A DNA stretch of 64,000 bases, taken from Marsupella aquatica (taxonomy: Eukaryota; Marchantiophyta). Below the pieces are notes generated by a model. That model made no database searches. It saw only the letters and a list, made by a program, of their open reading frames with translations, and had not been told where the DNA came from. Positions within the stretch are counted from its first letter, which is position 1, and each line of letters begins with the position of its first letter. The position numbers and the translations under genes are program-made. Where the stretch lies: contig OZ316893.1 of the NCBI GenBank assembly GCA_973895155.1, forward strand, positions 16,058,001 through 16,122,000, given 5' to 3'. Positions 10,765 through 20,553 of the stretch are shown piece by piece.

Positions 10765-12470
10765 TCATACCCTCCCAGCTTGGAGTTTGGGTTCACCTCC
10801 TTCTTTCCCTTGACTGCCCATAAAGGCGGCCTCCTGTTGGAATCAGCGTACGGGTGCCAACTTTGGCTTTTGCTCCCATATTCACTTCTCCCTCTCTTTG
10901 CTTTGGCTTGGGATCTTGGCGCCTTGTTCCTCAAATTCTGACTTTGAGCCTCCGACGTACCATACCATTGCAATCCTTGTTCTATCACTAGCCTTCTCCT
11001 CTCAATGACTATGGCAAACGGATTTGCCCTTGTTGATCTTCTGGGGCCCGCCTCCAAAATGGTGCTCTGCGTAGGCATATGTACTGCAGCTGTCGGCTTC
11101 TCCTTCTACAACATCTATACAAGGTCCTGCACGGCCGGTTGCTTTCTTGGCATGGCTGCCGGCCTTTGCATGAGCAACTGATCGATAGTAGGGTTGCCAA
11201 CCGGCTTGGTTTCCCTTGCTTCCGGCTTCTCTTTCAACTCCCCTTCAGGTGCTCTTGTCTGTAAGGGAAATATCGGCACAAAAGTCTGACATTGGGCATA
11301 CTGGTACAACAACGGCATGTGATAAGCAAGTCAGGACACGCTCCACTGGCCTATCACTTGTTATTCCTCCTTCAAGATCTTCTTCAATTGGGTGAGGAGA
11401 AACCCATTGTAGTCCTGGCTTGGGTCTGGTCTCTCGGCAAGGTAGACTTGCACCTTGCTGATCTCCAACCTTGCCAAATTGCAATGCAAGGTCACCCGCA
11501 AGAAGTCAATGATTTCCCCTATATACGGGTTGGTGCAAAAGTTATTCTTCATTGTTGGCCCTAAGGACGATCTGAACTCCTTGTTTGACAGGTCCTTCCG
11601 GGAGTCCACCTTGGTCTTATTGCCTATTGGCAAAGCCAAATACTTCTACGATCACTTTGGGAATGAGATAGAATACCTTCTTGTACACCTTGGTTGCATT
11701 TGAATTGTGATCCCACGATCCCACAAATTCCAGCAAGTCTGAATCCAACACCTCCTACTTCAGCCAAGGTAACCTAACAAAGGTCTCCAAGCTGGATCCG
11801 ACCATGAAGCCTTGGTATTTTAGGGACTACTTGGCTATAAAACATGCATCCTTGTCTCGTGCAAAATATAACTACACTCGGGACTGCACTTCCTTTGGCA
11901 AAACCTCCGCCCAACCCCTCCATGTGTCATCCTTTGTGGGGATGGCACTAGTTGTCTAGGTCGACCAGTCCTCTGGTTCTCCAGCCTCCTCTAGCCTTGT
12001 TCTCCCCTATTCGGCAATCTTTTTGGGTGTCACCAACCTAGTTCTTTTTGCCAAGGTGGCTTCAATTCTTTGATGATTGCTTCCTCTTCATGGTGGCCGC
12101 TCTTGACAACCCCCTCAACATAGTTGCTTTTGTCCATGCCGCCGTGCTCCCCTTCAGGTCCCAATGTTTGTCATTGCAAAAATTGATGGCCTCACATGCC
12201 AATGATTTTGTCTTGACAAAATAGTAGCTCGTTGAGTTGATTGGCAGAGGGTGTCCACAAGAACTTGTCCTTGACGAGTTCCACTCCGATGAAAGCAGAC
12301 CACTACAGCTCTCACAGCCTAGCAAGCTCCTATCTCTCTTGAGCTGCTCTCTCTGACTCCTCATCCTTGTAGGTTCCAATGAACTCAGTTGCCCGTTTGA
12401 ACAAGCAGCCCCCAAAATGTGCAGCTTGGTTGATGTTGCTCATCCTTGCTTAGTGTTGATACTCCGTGTC
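10765..12470 (-). pseudogene. Decayed upstream part of the family-C element ORF
   Basis: Minus-strand coding-like fragments in changing frames occur at 10761-11078, 11361-11639 and 12062-12415. One contains LARLEISKVQVYLAERPDP and another a Lys-rich stretch ending KRKQSSKN. Stops and frameshifts separate them. The run of same-strand fragments leading into the 10045-10764 ORF supports one degraded element. No domain is recognised and the limits are approximate. Confidence 0.35.
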
Positions 12471-13003
12471 TGCTTCCGCCCAAAGTGCTTGTCTAAGTTG
12501 CTAACAGTTTGCTGGCTTCTCTTGTTCCTTTGTTGATTGGTGATTGCGAATGAGCTGCCAATCCCGGTGTCTGAACAATCTTACCCCCACCGCACTACTT
12601 CTGCTTGAAATGCCCATTGATCGCTTATTGCCGATTGTGCTTAGCATGCAATAACCCTAATTGTACCTCTTTGTTGCCGTTACACCATCACTTCTAGCCT
12701 CGGCTCGGGTTCCATGGTTACACTTAAGTGTTTAAGTTTTTCCCTTTCCTTCCATGGACTAATGCAAATTAGTGTATACCACCCATATTTAGCCCTTAAA
12801 TGCACTAGTGATTCATGGCTAGGCATCACAAAGCCAAAGCCTAGCCCTTAAGTATGCCTTAGGTAACAGCATCCCCGCCCAATGAGTCACCACCAGGCGG
12901 GTTAGAACTCAACAGTCAGCCTCTTGGTTGCCCAAAGGCAAACCATCAACCTTTCACATTCAATCTATTTTTGCCTTCCAATGCTTTAGCTTTTGCATGT
13001 TCA
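12471..13003. other. No recognisable gene
   Basis: No ORF of interest is seen. The sequence leads into the tandem repeat at 13004. Confidence 0.4.
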
Positions 13004-13270
13004 TAACTGATCAAAAATGGAGCACCAATTGACACCCCATAAACAAGCTCAGTGCCAAAAGGATTTGGCACTACAATGTTTGTAACTGACCGGAAATAGA
13101 GCACCAAGAGACACCCCAAAGACAAATGCAGTGATAAAATGATTTGGCACTATGATGTCCGTAACTGTTCAGGAATGGAGCACCAATCGACACCCCAATT
13201 AAGAAAAGCTTAGTGCCAAAAACATTTGGCACTATGATGTTTGTAACTAACCAGAAATGGAGCACCAAGC
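13004..13270. repeat. Tandem repeat of about 80 bp, three copies and a part, each with a hairpin
   Basis: The word TAACTG/TAACTA before CAGGAATGGAGCACCAA-type sequence recurs at 13004, 13083, 13162 and 13244, giving periods of 79, 79 and 82 bp. At least the first and third units contain the inverted pair AGTGCCAAA ... TTTGGCACT and could fold into a hairpin; the second is partly decayed. Confidence 0.85.
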
Positions 13271-13463
13271 AAACCTTGGAGTATAGAATCATCCCCATTC
13301 ACTCATATCTTGACCTTAAATTTGTTTCACTCAACCACTATCATAACTAGTACCTTGCCTCAAGAATCAATGTGAGTGCAACATGCACAAGCGCAACATC
13401 CAACAAATATACAAGGAGTAAACATAGGAGACATGTGGTTCACCTCACCAAAGGCTACGGATG

Positions 13464-15248
13464 AGTTGTAGAACTCGACTACCTTAACACTTAGCTCCGG
13501 CATCGCCGACTTCAACGCCGAGCTCCCTTATGGTCCACGACCGGATAGGCCATGCGGGGAGGACTTAGCATGGGGAGACTTGTGGGCAATGAGACGTGGC
13601 ACTAGCAAAGGCAAGGAGCCAAGCTGGTGACACACACTAAAGACTTAGGTGAGTTGAGAGCTGCTCGGGTCAAGGGGAAAGGGGCCGGACTCAAAGTCAA
13701 CCATCCGGGCCCCTAGACGGCCTTTGAGTTTTGAGGGCTTGAGTGTGAGCTCCTCCTGGGCCCAAGGCCAATGGAGTTGATGCCATGGGCAACGGACGCT
13801 TGGGGCGTGAGTTATGGCCCGATCCGGGTTTGGCCGATCGGGGACCCCAAGCGGCAATGAGACCTGAGGGCCTAGGCATGAGCACTAGGTTGGCCCGATC
13901 ACAACGGGCTAAGGCACTCCGCTTGCGGACGCCTAACGAGAAACTTATGGGCGTTACCAGTTAGTGGCGCGCCCAATATGCGCGATAGGATCCGGGTTGG
14001 AGGCCAAATGTTTAGGGACCAAAGTTGGGCTGGGGGTGGCAGGTCTCCAGAAGCATATATGAGGGGAGTGGTGTCTCCTTGGTGGCCAAGGGTGAGCCAA
14101 AGTCGTGAGCCACGGCGGTTGCGACCCGGGGTCCTCACTTCTTTTCTTCCTACCCATCACGCGCGAATAAGTATAGGGTTTTTTAATTGGGTTTAGTGAA
14201 ATACTTTTAAATTTTTGTTGAAGAACATTAGGGTTATTTTAATCCAATTTTGAGAATTCTAAAAATCATAGGGTTTTTTAAAATCAAATTTGGGAATATT
14301 CTTAGAATATTCCATTAAATTAGGGGTAAAACAATTCCTAAAAAAAACTTTATTGACTTAACTTTTAGGGTGTTTATTCCCCCAAAACTTCGCGCGTGAT
14401 ATGGAACACCCCTTGGATTGAGGCCCCCGAGGGTTGCGACACTAAGGGAAAGCACCAAACAGAAACGACGGGAAGTCCGTTGGAGGACTTCTTGGGTGCA
14501 TTGGAAAGCTCTCAAGGAGGGCTATGTCCTCCCGAGCTCAACTTGGTCTGGGGGCACCATGGGTTCTCAAGGTTTGTGGGTGTTAGCTGGCCCGCTTGCC
14601 AAATCCTATCGAACAACAGCCAAGCCGTGTTCAGTCTCCCAAGGGAGCTTGCGTTAGGGAGGCAAGGCCAAGTAAGCGTGGAGGTTGAGTTCCAAGGGTG
14701 CTCGGCCCCTAGACCATCAATGGGGCAAACCGGGAGTTGGTTGCTAGAGTTGGGGTCATTTTGGTCCCGACGTGTTGGGACAAGCTTTAGGACAAGCTAC
14801 GCTAGTTGGGCCATGAGCATGTCCTAGGGTTAGGGCGGTCAGTTGGTGATGGATAGGTACGAGTGGGAACCCAGGCCGTGCCCAAGGAAGGAGTTGTTCT
14901 GGACAAACAATGGGCGTGGGTTCTCGTTCCGGCTTATGGCATCGGGAGGACCTATCACTGACCTATTTACTAACGTCTGTTGAGCTTGAGTTAGGATGCT
15001 AGACTTGGCGAGTCTAGATCCTGAAAGGTTACTTACCGAGGTGCTTGGTTGCTTGTGCAGATAATGAGGACTGTTGAGTAGCGGTCGTTTTGGAGAGCAA
15101 GTACGGCTTCATACGGGAGGGGCCGCTAGCGGTGCAAGGGGCACTAGGTTGCTTGCTCAAGGTATTCCGTGGAGGCGTTCGGGCACCAGGGGCACTTAGG
15201 CGTGAGTGCTGGGATTGGTGAGGGCGCTGGGTGACAAGGTCCACCACT
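13464..15248 (+). repeat. Solo LTR (copy A) of the Gypsy family at 16.75-30.64 kb
   Basis: The segment is closely similar along its length to 16750-18177 and 29235-30640. It begins AGTTGTAGAACTCG and ends GGTCCACCACT, and is flanked by the 5-bp direct repeat GGATG (13459-13463 and 15249-15253). No gag or pol is attached, so it is a solo LTR. It is longer than copy B because a MITE sits inside it (14126-14432). Confidence 0.85.
14126..14432. mobile_element. MITE 1, hAT-like, inserted in Gypsy solo LTR A
   Basis: Comparison with LTR copies B and C shows 307 extra bases here, flanked by the direct repeat GTTGCGAC (14118-14125 and 14433-14440; a ninth base G also matches). The ends are diverged inverted repeats (CCGGGGTCCTCA and the reverse of TGAGGCCCCCGAGG). 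The interior (GCGAATAAGTATAGGG, then 'aacattagggt' words) matches MITEs 2 and 3. An 8-bp duplication is typical of hAT elements. Confidence 0.8.
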
Positions 15249-15284
15249 GGATGTCCACAAGAACACATTAACAGTAGAGCTTAA

Positions 15285-15579
15285 CTCGAGGTTTCACTTC
15301 CACAAAAATGGCACATCATGTGCGATGAAGTATAGGGTCATTTTATTGGTTCAAAGGGAAGACTTAAGAATTTATTGAGAAGAACAATAGGGTTTTTGAA
15401 ATCTAATTTTGAGACTTATAAGAACATTAGGGTCCTTATAACCAAATTTTGGAATATTCCAAGAATATTCCAACTTTATAGGGGTTGAAAGATAATTGTT
15501 TTCTACATTTTAGGGGGTCCGAGGCCTACAAATGTCGCAGGTGATGGGGAGGCATCCATATAGTGAGACCCCCCCCAAG
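15285..15579. mobile_element. MITE 2, hAT-like
   Basis: The 295-bp element is flanked by a perfect 8-bp direct repeat GAGCTTAA (15277-15284 and 15580-15587). Its left end CTCGAGGTTTCACTTCC pairs with a right end that reads CTTGGGGGGGGTCTCACT on the other strand. The interior is nearly the same as MITE 3, with GGCACATCATGTGCGA and TATAGGGTCATTTTATTGG. It is inserted in the Copia-like LTR remnant. Confidence 0.88.
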
Positions 15580-15698
15580 GAGCTTAATTTATAGAACTCT
15601 AAACCCATTGCCCATATCTATCAAATCTCCATGAACTAATCTTTCTCTATTTTTCAATTGGCTCCGTAACTATGACGCCGCCAACACGATGGGTAATT

Positions 15699-16744
15699 AG
15701 TAATATGGCTTAATCCGTATAAGGTACGCCTTATGTAGACATAGAAGTATGTAGTTATTAGGATAATGACACTAGATTTATTAGTTAGTCATGATGATTA
15801 GACTAGGCATAGGAGAAGTTATTTAAGGTTCACACTCAAGCTGGCAACGTGGCACCTGACCTGCCACATGATTGGGAGTGTGTTATGGCTGTTAGTCTTG
15901 GGTCCTTATAATTACCCCATAATCAAATCCTTGGCACGCTCGGACTCGGACCGGAGGAGTAAGGATGGAGGAAAGGATGAAGCTTTAACTGTGAACGGTT
16001 GAGTCAATCATCGTGCGAGGAGGGCCAAACGTTTGGGATGTGCTTGGGAGTATAACAGGGCAAACTCTCCTTCTCATTCCCTCACCATTTTGTTTCTCCT
16101 TGGGGGTTTCACTTTCACAAAAATGGCATATCACGTGCGACAAAGTATAGGGTCATTTTATTGGTTCTAAGGGAAGACTTAACAATTTTTGCACAAAAAC
16201 AATAGGGTCTTTTAAATTCAATTTCGAGACTTACAAGAATATTAGGGCCTTTTTAATCCAACTTTACAGGGGTTGCAAAAATATTTTTTTCTTACATTTT
16301 AGGTGGTCCAAGGCCTAAAAACGTCGTAGGTGATGGGGAGGTCCCCATATAGTGAGACCCCCAAGTGTTTCTCACGCAAGCTTTGAGCTCATCACTCCTG
16401 ACTCCACCAACTCCTTACTCCTTTGATGCACACTTCAAAGTCCAGCCAACCCTGGATACTTAGCCATCTGTTTGTCTTGATTATGTCCAGTTTTGATGCT
16501 TGTCTTTGGAACCAATTCCTCTTAACAGGTTGCCATCTCGCGGCTTCACTCATTGCACACAACCCGGGCATGTCCAAAGTCAAGAAATGTTATGGACGGT
16601 TTATCCGCATGTGCGACCACCATCATTGGAACAACAATCTTGGCCTCCCATTTGAGAGCAAATATTGTAGGGCCAACAAACTCACCAAATTCTTCTTCAA
16701 AGGAATTAAATACATCGGCTTTGGAGAAGCCATCCTTCGACAGG
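15699..16744 (+). pseudogene. Family-B fragment: 5' region and N-terminal coding part
   Basis: The start (TAATATGGCTTAAT at 15701) aligns with the start of the complete family-B unit at 30656 (TGTAATACCGCTTAA). Both continue with GTAGTTATTAG and TAGTCATGATG, then the same coding segment. From about 16480 the plus strand reads HLAASLIAHNPG, KKCYGRFI, NNNLGLPFESKYC, KFFFKGIKYIGFGEA, matching the broken family-B1 reading near 31080-31300. MITE 3 interrupts it (16099-16365). The fragment ends where Gypsy LTR B begins at 16750, so the remaining 3' part is missing here. Confidence 0.7.
16099..16365. mobile_element. MITE 3, hAT-like
   Basis: The 267-bp element has good terminal inverted repeats (CTTGGGGGTTTCACT at the left; CTTGGGGGTCTCACT when the right end is read on the other strand) and a perfect 8-bp target duplication TGTTTCTC (16091-16098 and 16366-16373). 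It has no coding capacity and must be mobilised by a transposase from elsewhere. It is inserted in the family-B fragment. Confidence 0.9.
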
Positions 16745-16749
16745 GTATG

Positions 16750-18177
16750 AGTCGCGGAACTCGACTACCTTAACACTTAGCTCCGGCGTGGCTGACTCCG
16801 ACGCCGAGCTCCCTTATGGTCCAGGCCCGGATAGGCCATCCGGGGAGGACTTAGCATGGGGAGACTTGTGGGCAATGAGACGTGGCACTAGCGAGGCAAG
16901 GAGCCAAGTTGGGGACACACACTAGGACTTGGACTAGCTGATAGCAGGTCGGGTCAAAGGGAAACGGGTCAGGCTCGAGGATGGCGGTCCGGACCTCCAG
17001 ATGGACTTTGAGTTCTGAGGGCTTGAGTGTGAGCTCCTCTTGGGCCCAAGGCCAATGGAGTTGACGCCATGGGCAACGGATGCTTGGGGCGCAAGGTAGG
17101 GCCCGATCCGGGGCTCCAAGTGGCGATGAAACCTGAGAGCCTAGGCATGAGCACTGGGTCGGCCCGATCGCAACGGGTTAAGGCACTCCGCTTGCAGATG
17201 CCTAACGAGAAAGTTATGGGCGTTGCCAGTTGGTGGCGCGCCCATTATGCGCGATAGGATCCGGGTTGGGGGCCAAATGTTTAGAGACCAAAGCCATGGG
17301 GTGGCAGGTCTCCAGAAGCATATATGAGGGGAGTGGTGTCTCCCTGGGGGCTAAGGGCGAGCTGAAGTCGTGAGCCGCGATGGTCGCGACTCTAAGGGAA
17401 CCGCCAAACGGAAATGGTGATATCTTCCCAATGAGAAGTCTGTTGGAGAACTTCTTGGGTGAATTGGAAAGCTCTTGAAGAGGGCTACGCCCTCATGAGC
17501 CCAGATGGGTCTGGGGGTACCTTAGGGTCTTGGGGTTTGCGGGTGTTAACCTGCCCGCTTGCCAAATCCTGCCGAACAGCAGCCCAACCACGTTCAGTCT
17601 CCCAAGGGAGCTTGCGTTGGGGAGGCAAGGCCAAGTAGGTGTGGAGGTTGAGTCCCAAGAGTGTTTGGCCCCTAGACCATCTGTGAGGTGACCCGGGAGT
17701 GGATTCTAGGGTTGGGGCCATTTTGGTCCCGACGTGTTGGGACAAGCTTTAGGACAAGTTACGCTATTTGGGCCATGAGCATGTCCTGAGGTCAGGGTGG
17801 TCAGTTGGTGATGGATAGGTACGAGGGGGAACCTGGGCCGCGCCCAAGGAAGGAGCTGTTCTGGACGAACAGTGGGCGTGGGTTTGCTGACCTATTTACC
17901 AATGCCTGTTGAGTTTGAGTAGGATGCTAGACTTGGCGAGTTCTAGATCCTGATGGGTTACTTACCGAGGCGCTTGGTTGCTTGTGCAGATAGGGAGGAC
18001 CATTGAGTAGCGGTCGTGTTAGAGAGCAAGTGCGGCTTCGTATGGGAGGGGCCGCTGGCGGTGGAAGGGGCACTAGTTTACTTGCTCAAGGTATTCCGTG
18101 GAGGCGTTCGGGCACCAGGGGCACTTAGGCGTGAGTGCTGGGATTGGTGAGGGCGCTAGATGGCAAGGTCCACCACT
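16750..18177 (+). repeat. 5' LTR (copy B) of the Gypsy element
   Basis: It starts AGTCGCGGAACTCG, ends GGTCCACCACT, and is followed after two bases by the primer binding site. It shares nearly all its length with solo LTR A and LTR C. The AGT...ACT ends are unusual: most LTRs are TG...CA, but the two independent 5-bp target duplications place the boundary here. Confidence 0.85.
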
Positions 18178-18179
18178 TG

Positions 18180-18192
18180 TGGTATCAGAGCG
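18180..18192 (+). other. Primer binding site, initiator-Met tRNA type
   Basis: TGGTATCAGAGCG lies two bases after the LTR end. It is the same primer class as the Copia element at 4963-4978 and fixes the plus-strand orientation of the Gypsy element. Confidence 0.85.
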
Positions 18193-18647
18193 ATTGCTGG
18201 CATAGACACCGGGCCGGGGTAGTGCTAAGTCGGAATCCAAAAATCTTAACGGAATTTTGCAGGGACTTAGTGCTTCAACGTGCCTGACGGGTCGACTGCA
18301 GGCAGATTTGGTCGCTAGGAACATGGCTAAAAACACTCGATCAAAGAGTGGCAAATAGGCTCCCCCACTAAGGGGAGAGCCCAAGTTCAAGATGAACTGA
18401 AGGAGGACGGATGTCTTCCCTAGATGAATGTTACAAGCAGGATGAAGAAGATGTAACGGCCAAACTGTCGACCGCAGCGGCAAACACGTCAAGTGCAGAG
18501 CGCTATTGACTTAAAGGGAAGGAGGTGGCTGATCCTTTAGAGGATGGGTCGGATGATGACAACTCCGATGCAACTAGAAGCGAGGACGATGCTGAAGCGA
18601 AATCAAAGGAAGAGGGTTAGGACCCAGAAGAGGGACTGATCCCAGCC

Positions 18648-19870
18648 TTGAGAGGGTTGAACGCGAAACTAGAGGATGATGTCAAGCCGAACGTCATCGT
18701 GGATAATTTGACCAAGGAAAACCAGGGCAATGCGGGTGATGCCTCAGCCCCGGGAGGTCATGGTGCTTGCAAGATGCGGGGGGTGTCACCAAAATCCACG
18801 AGAGAACCTAAGGACAGGCGGCCCGCAAAGGAAAGACCGTTGGAGGACCGTCCTCATACAACCCGCAAGGGCCCAGCCGCTGACAATAGTCTGGGTCCGT
18901 TGACTCAAGACCAACGACTCATTTATGAGCAGTTGGAACACAACAAGGGGGCCAGATTAAGTACTTACTTAGTCTGGGTAGTCAGAGTGAGATGCATCCC
19001 GAGGGGGGAATGGTAGTTGGACAGAGTATGTTCCAAGTGAACCAGCTACCGACTCCTCCAACTTACGACGGGGCCTACGAGCAGAGTGGACAAAATTTCC
19101 TGAGTTGGCTCTCCACAATGGAGATTCATCTCCAAGCGTGTGTTGAGCGTTCCACTTGGGCTACTGCAGCCGCTCTGTACCTGAAGGACTATGCCTTGAC
19201 TTGGTACAAGTCATGGAAGAAGTCACAAGAGGACTCCTCCTTGCCGTTAACTTGGAAAAACCTGGTTGAGGGACTCCGTGCTCATGTCACCACTAAGTAC
19301 CTTGAGTGGCACGCTCAAAAATGTGTAAACGAGATGAGCTTCAGTGGTGATATCCAAAAGTTCATCACTTATTACCAGAACCAGTTGGCGTGTATCCCGG
19401 CGGGACAAGAGACCCTACATACACAGCTTCACAACTTTATAGTGAAGCTCCTGCCATTGCTTAGGGAAAAGTTACAAGAAAAGCGTCATGAGTTCAAAAC
19501 GCTTTCTGACAAGGCCACTACGTTGGTGAATAACCGATCAAACTTGGCAAAGGTGGGTGGCAAGGGATCCGAGGGGGAAACTGGGAAAGAAAAAGGTCCA
19601 AGGAATAAGTGTAAGCAACCTGAGGGGGCGGGGGCTAGTGGTTTGGATCCCTAGCCCTAGAATGGAGAAGCTAAGCAAAACCGGAAGGCCGACAACTTCA
19701 AGAAAGGAACCTCATCGGCGCAGAAAGCAAAGAAGCAGGCACTCATGGAGTAGAGGCAAGCGGAAGGTTCGTGCTTCACGTGTGGTGCCATGGGCCATCA
19801 AAGTAAGGATTGTTCCACGAAAAGTGGCAAGCCGAGTGGAGATGGAGGGGCGAAGAGCATTAAGGTAAGT
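18648..19870 (+). pseudogene. gag: Gypsy Gag, broken
   Basis: A charged N-terminal segment (18648-19016) is out of frame with the main gag segment (18992-19654). The latter has a typical retrotransposon gag domain: TYDGAYEQSGQNFLSWL, then ALYLKDYALTWYKSW, LTWKNLVEGLRAHV and QKFITYYQNQLACIP. After another frame change a CCHC zinc knuckle follows (SCFTCGAMGHQSKDC, near 19770-19815). At least two frameshifts and a stop at 19652 separate the parts. Gag would assemble cytoplasmic particles around element RNA. The segment from 18193 to 18647 holds only short broken frames and is probably leader. Confidence 0.82.
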
Positions 19871-20553
19871 ATCGCTCTAACCGAACCCTTAGTAGCTGAC
19901 AAGGTCCCTGTAGGGGATGTTCCTGCCGGAGAGAAGGTGTTGTTGCGAGAGAAGATACCTAAGGTTAAGACAATGGATCCTGAAAAACTGATTTTTGTGA
20001 ATGTCACTTCTAACGGTAATTTGGGTGTTGCTTTGGTGGATACAGGCGCGACCGCCTGCTTCATAACTGGGCAGGCGGTAGCACGTCTTGGGGTGGATGT
20101 GCAAGAGTTGCTACAACCGTTAGTGTGCAAGTTTGCCAATGACACAAAGGGGATAGTGTCGAGAGTAGTACATAGACTTCAAGTAGAGGTCATAGGCGAA
20201 CAACAAAATTTTGTTAGTTAGGAGATGTTCTACGTCCTAGACGGTCTAGCTGTAGACTTCATTTTATTGGTAGGTTATCTCAAAAAGTACAATGTTACCT
20301 TGAAACCGGGGGGTGAGGTGCTCCATTTTCCCAATAAGGGCGGTGAGCCCATCGTTGTACACAAAGTTACCAAAAATAAAGAAAGATTTCTTAAAGTAAG
20401 TAAAGTGTCGTGCTTGTTTCCGTGTGTATCGGCGAAGCAATGGTGGAAAGACTTCAAGGGTGGACATGAATGTTTATTCTTTCATCTCCACCCAACTAAG
20501 GAGGCTGCTTTGCAGCCAAAGGTCAAGTCAGCTAAGGTCGGGCCCGACTGCGG
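19790..20553 (+). pseudogene. Gypsy aspartic protease region, broken
   Basis: The frame that contains the zinc knuckle continues into a retroviral-type aspartic protease with the catalytic VDTGATACFI motif near residue 82 and hydrophobic strands after it. An in-frame TAG near 20219-20221 interrupts the domain, and the same frame resumes with MFYVLDGLAVDFILL. The protease would process Gag-Pol. It precedes the reverse transcriptase as in all Gypsy elements. Confidence 0.8.

Larger units (their letters stand above)
13370..15690 (-). repeat. Copia-like LTR remnant split by two insertions
   Basis: Three segments (13370-13463, 15254-15284, 15580-15690) read together like the Copia LTR at 4981. 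Shared landmarks are a TGGTTCACCTC motif followed by GGCTACG, then TCCACAAGAACACA, GAACTCTAA.CCC and GGCTCC.TAAC.ATGA.. in the same order and spacing. The interruptions are a Gypsy solo LTR (13464-15248) and a MITE (15285-15579), each with a clean target duplication. This gives a relative age: Copia LTR first, then Gypsy LTR and MITE. The outer limits are approximate. Confidence 0.75.
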
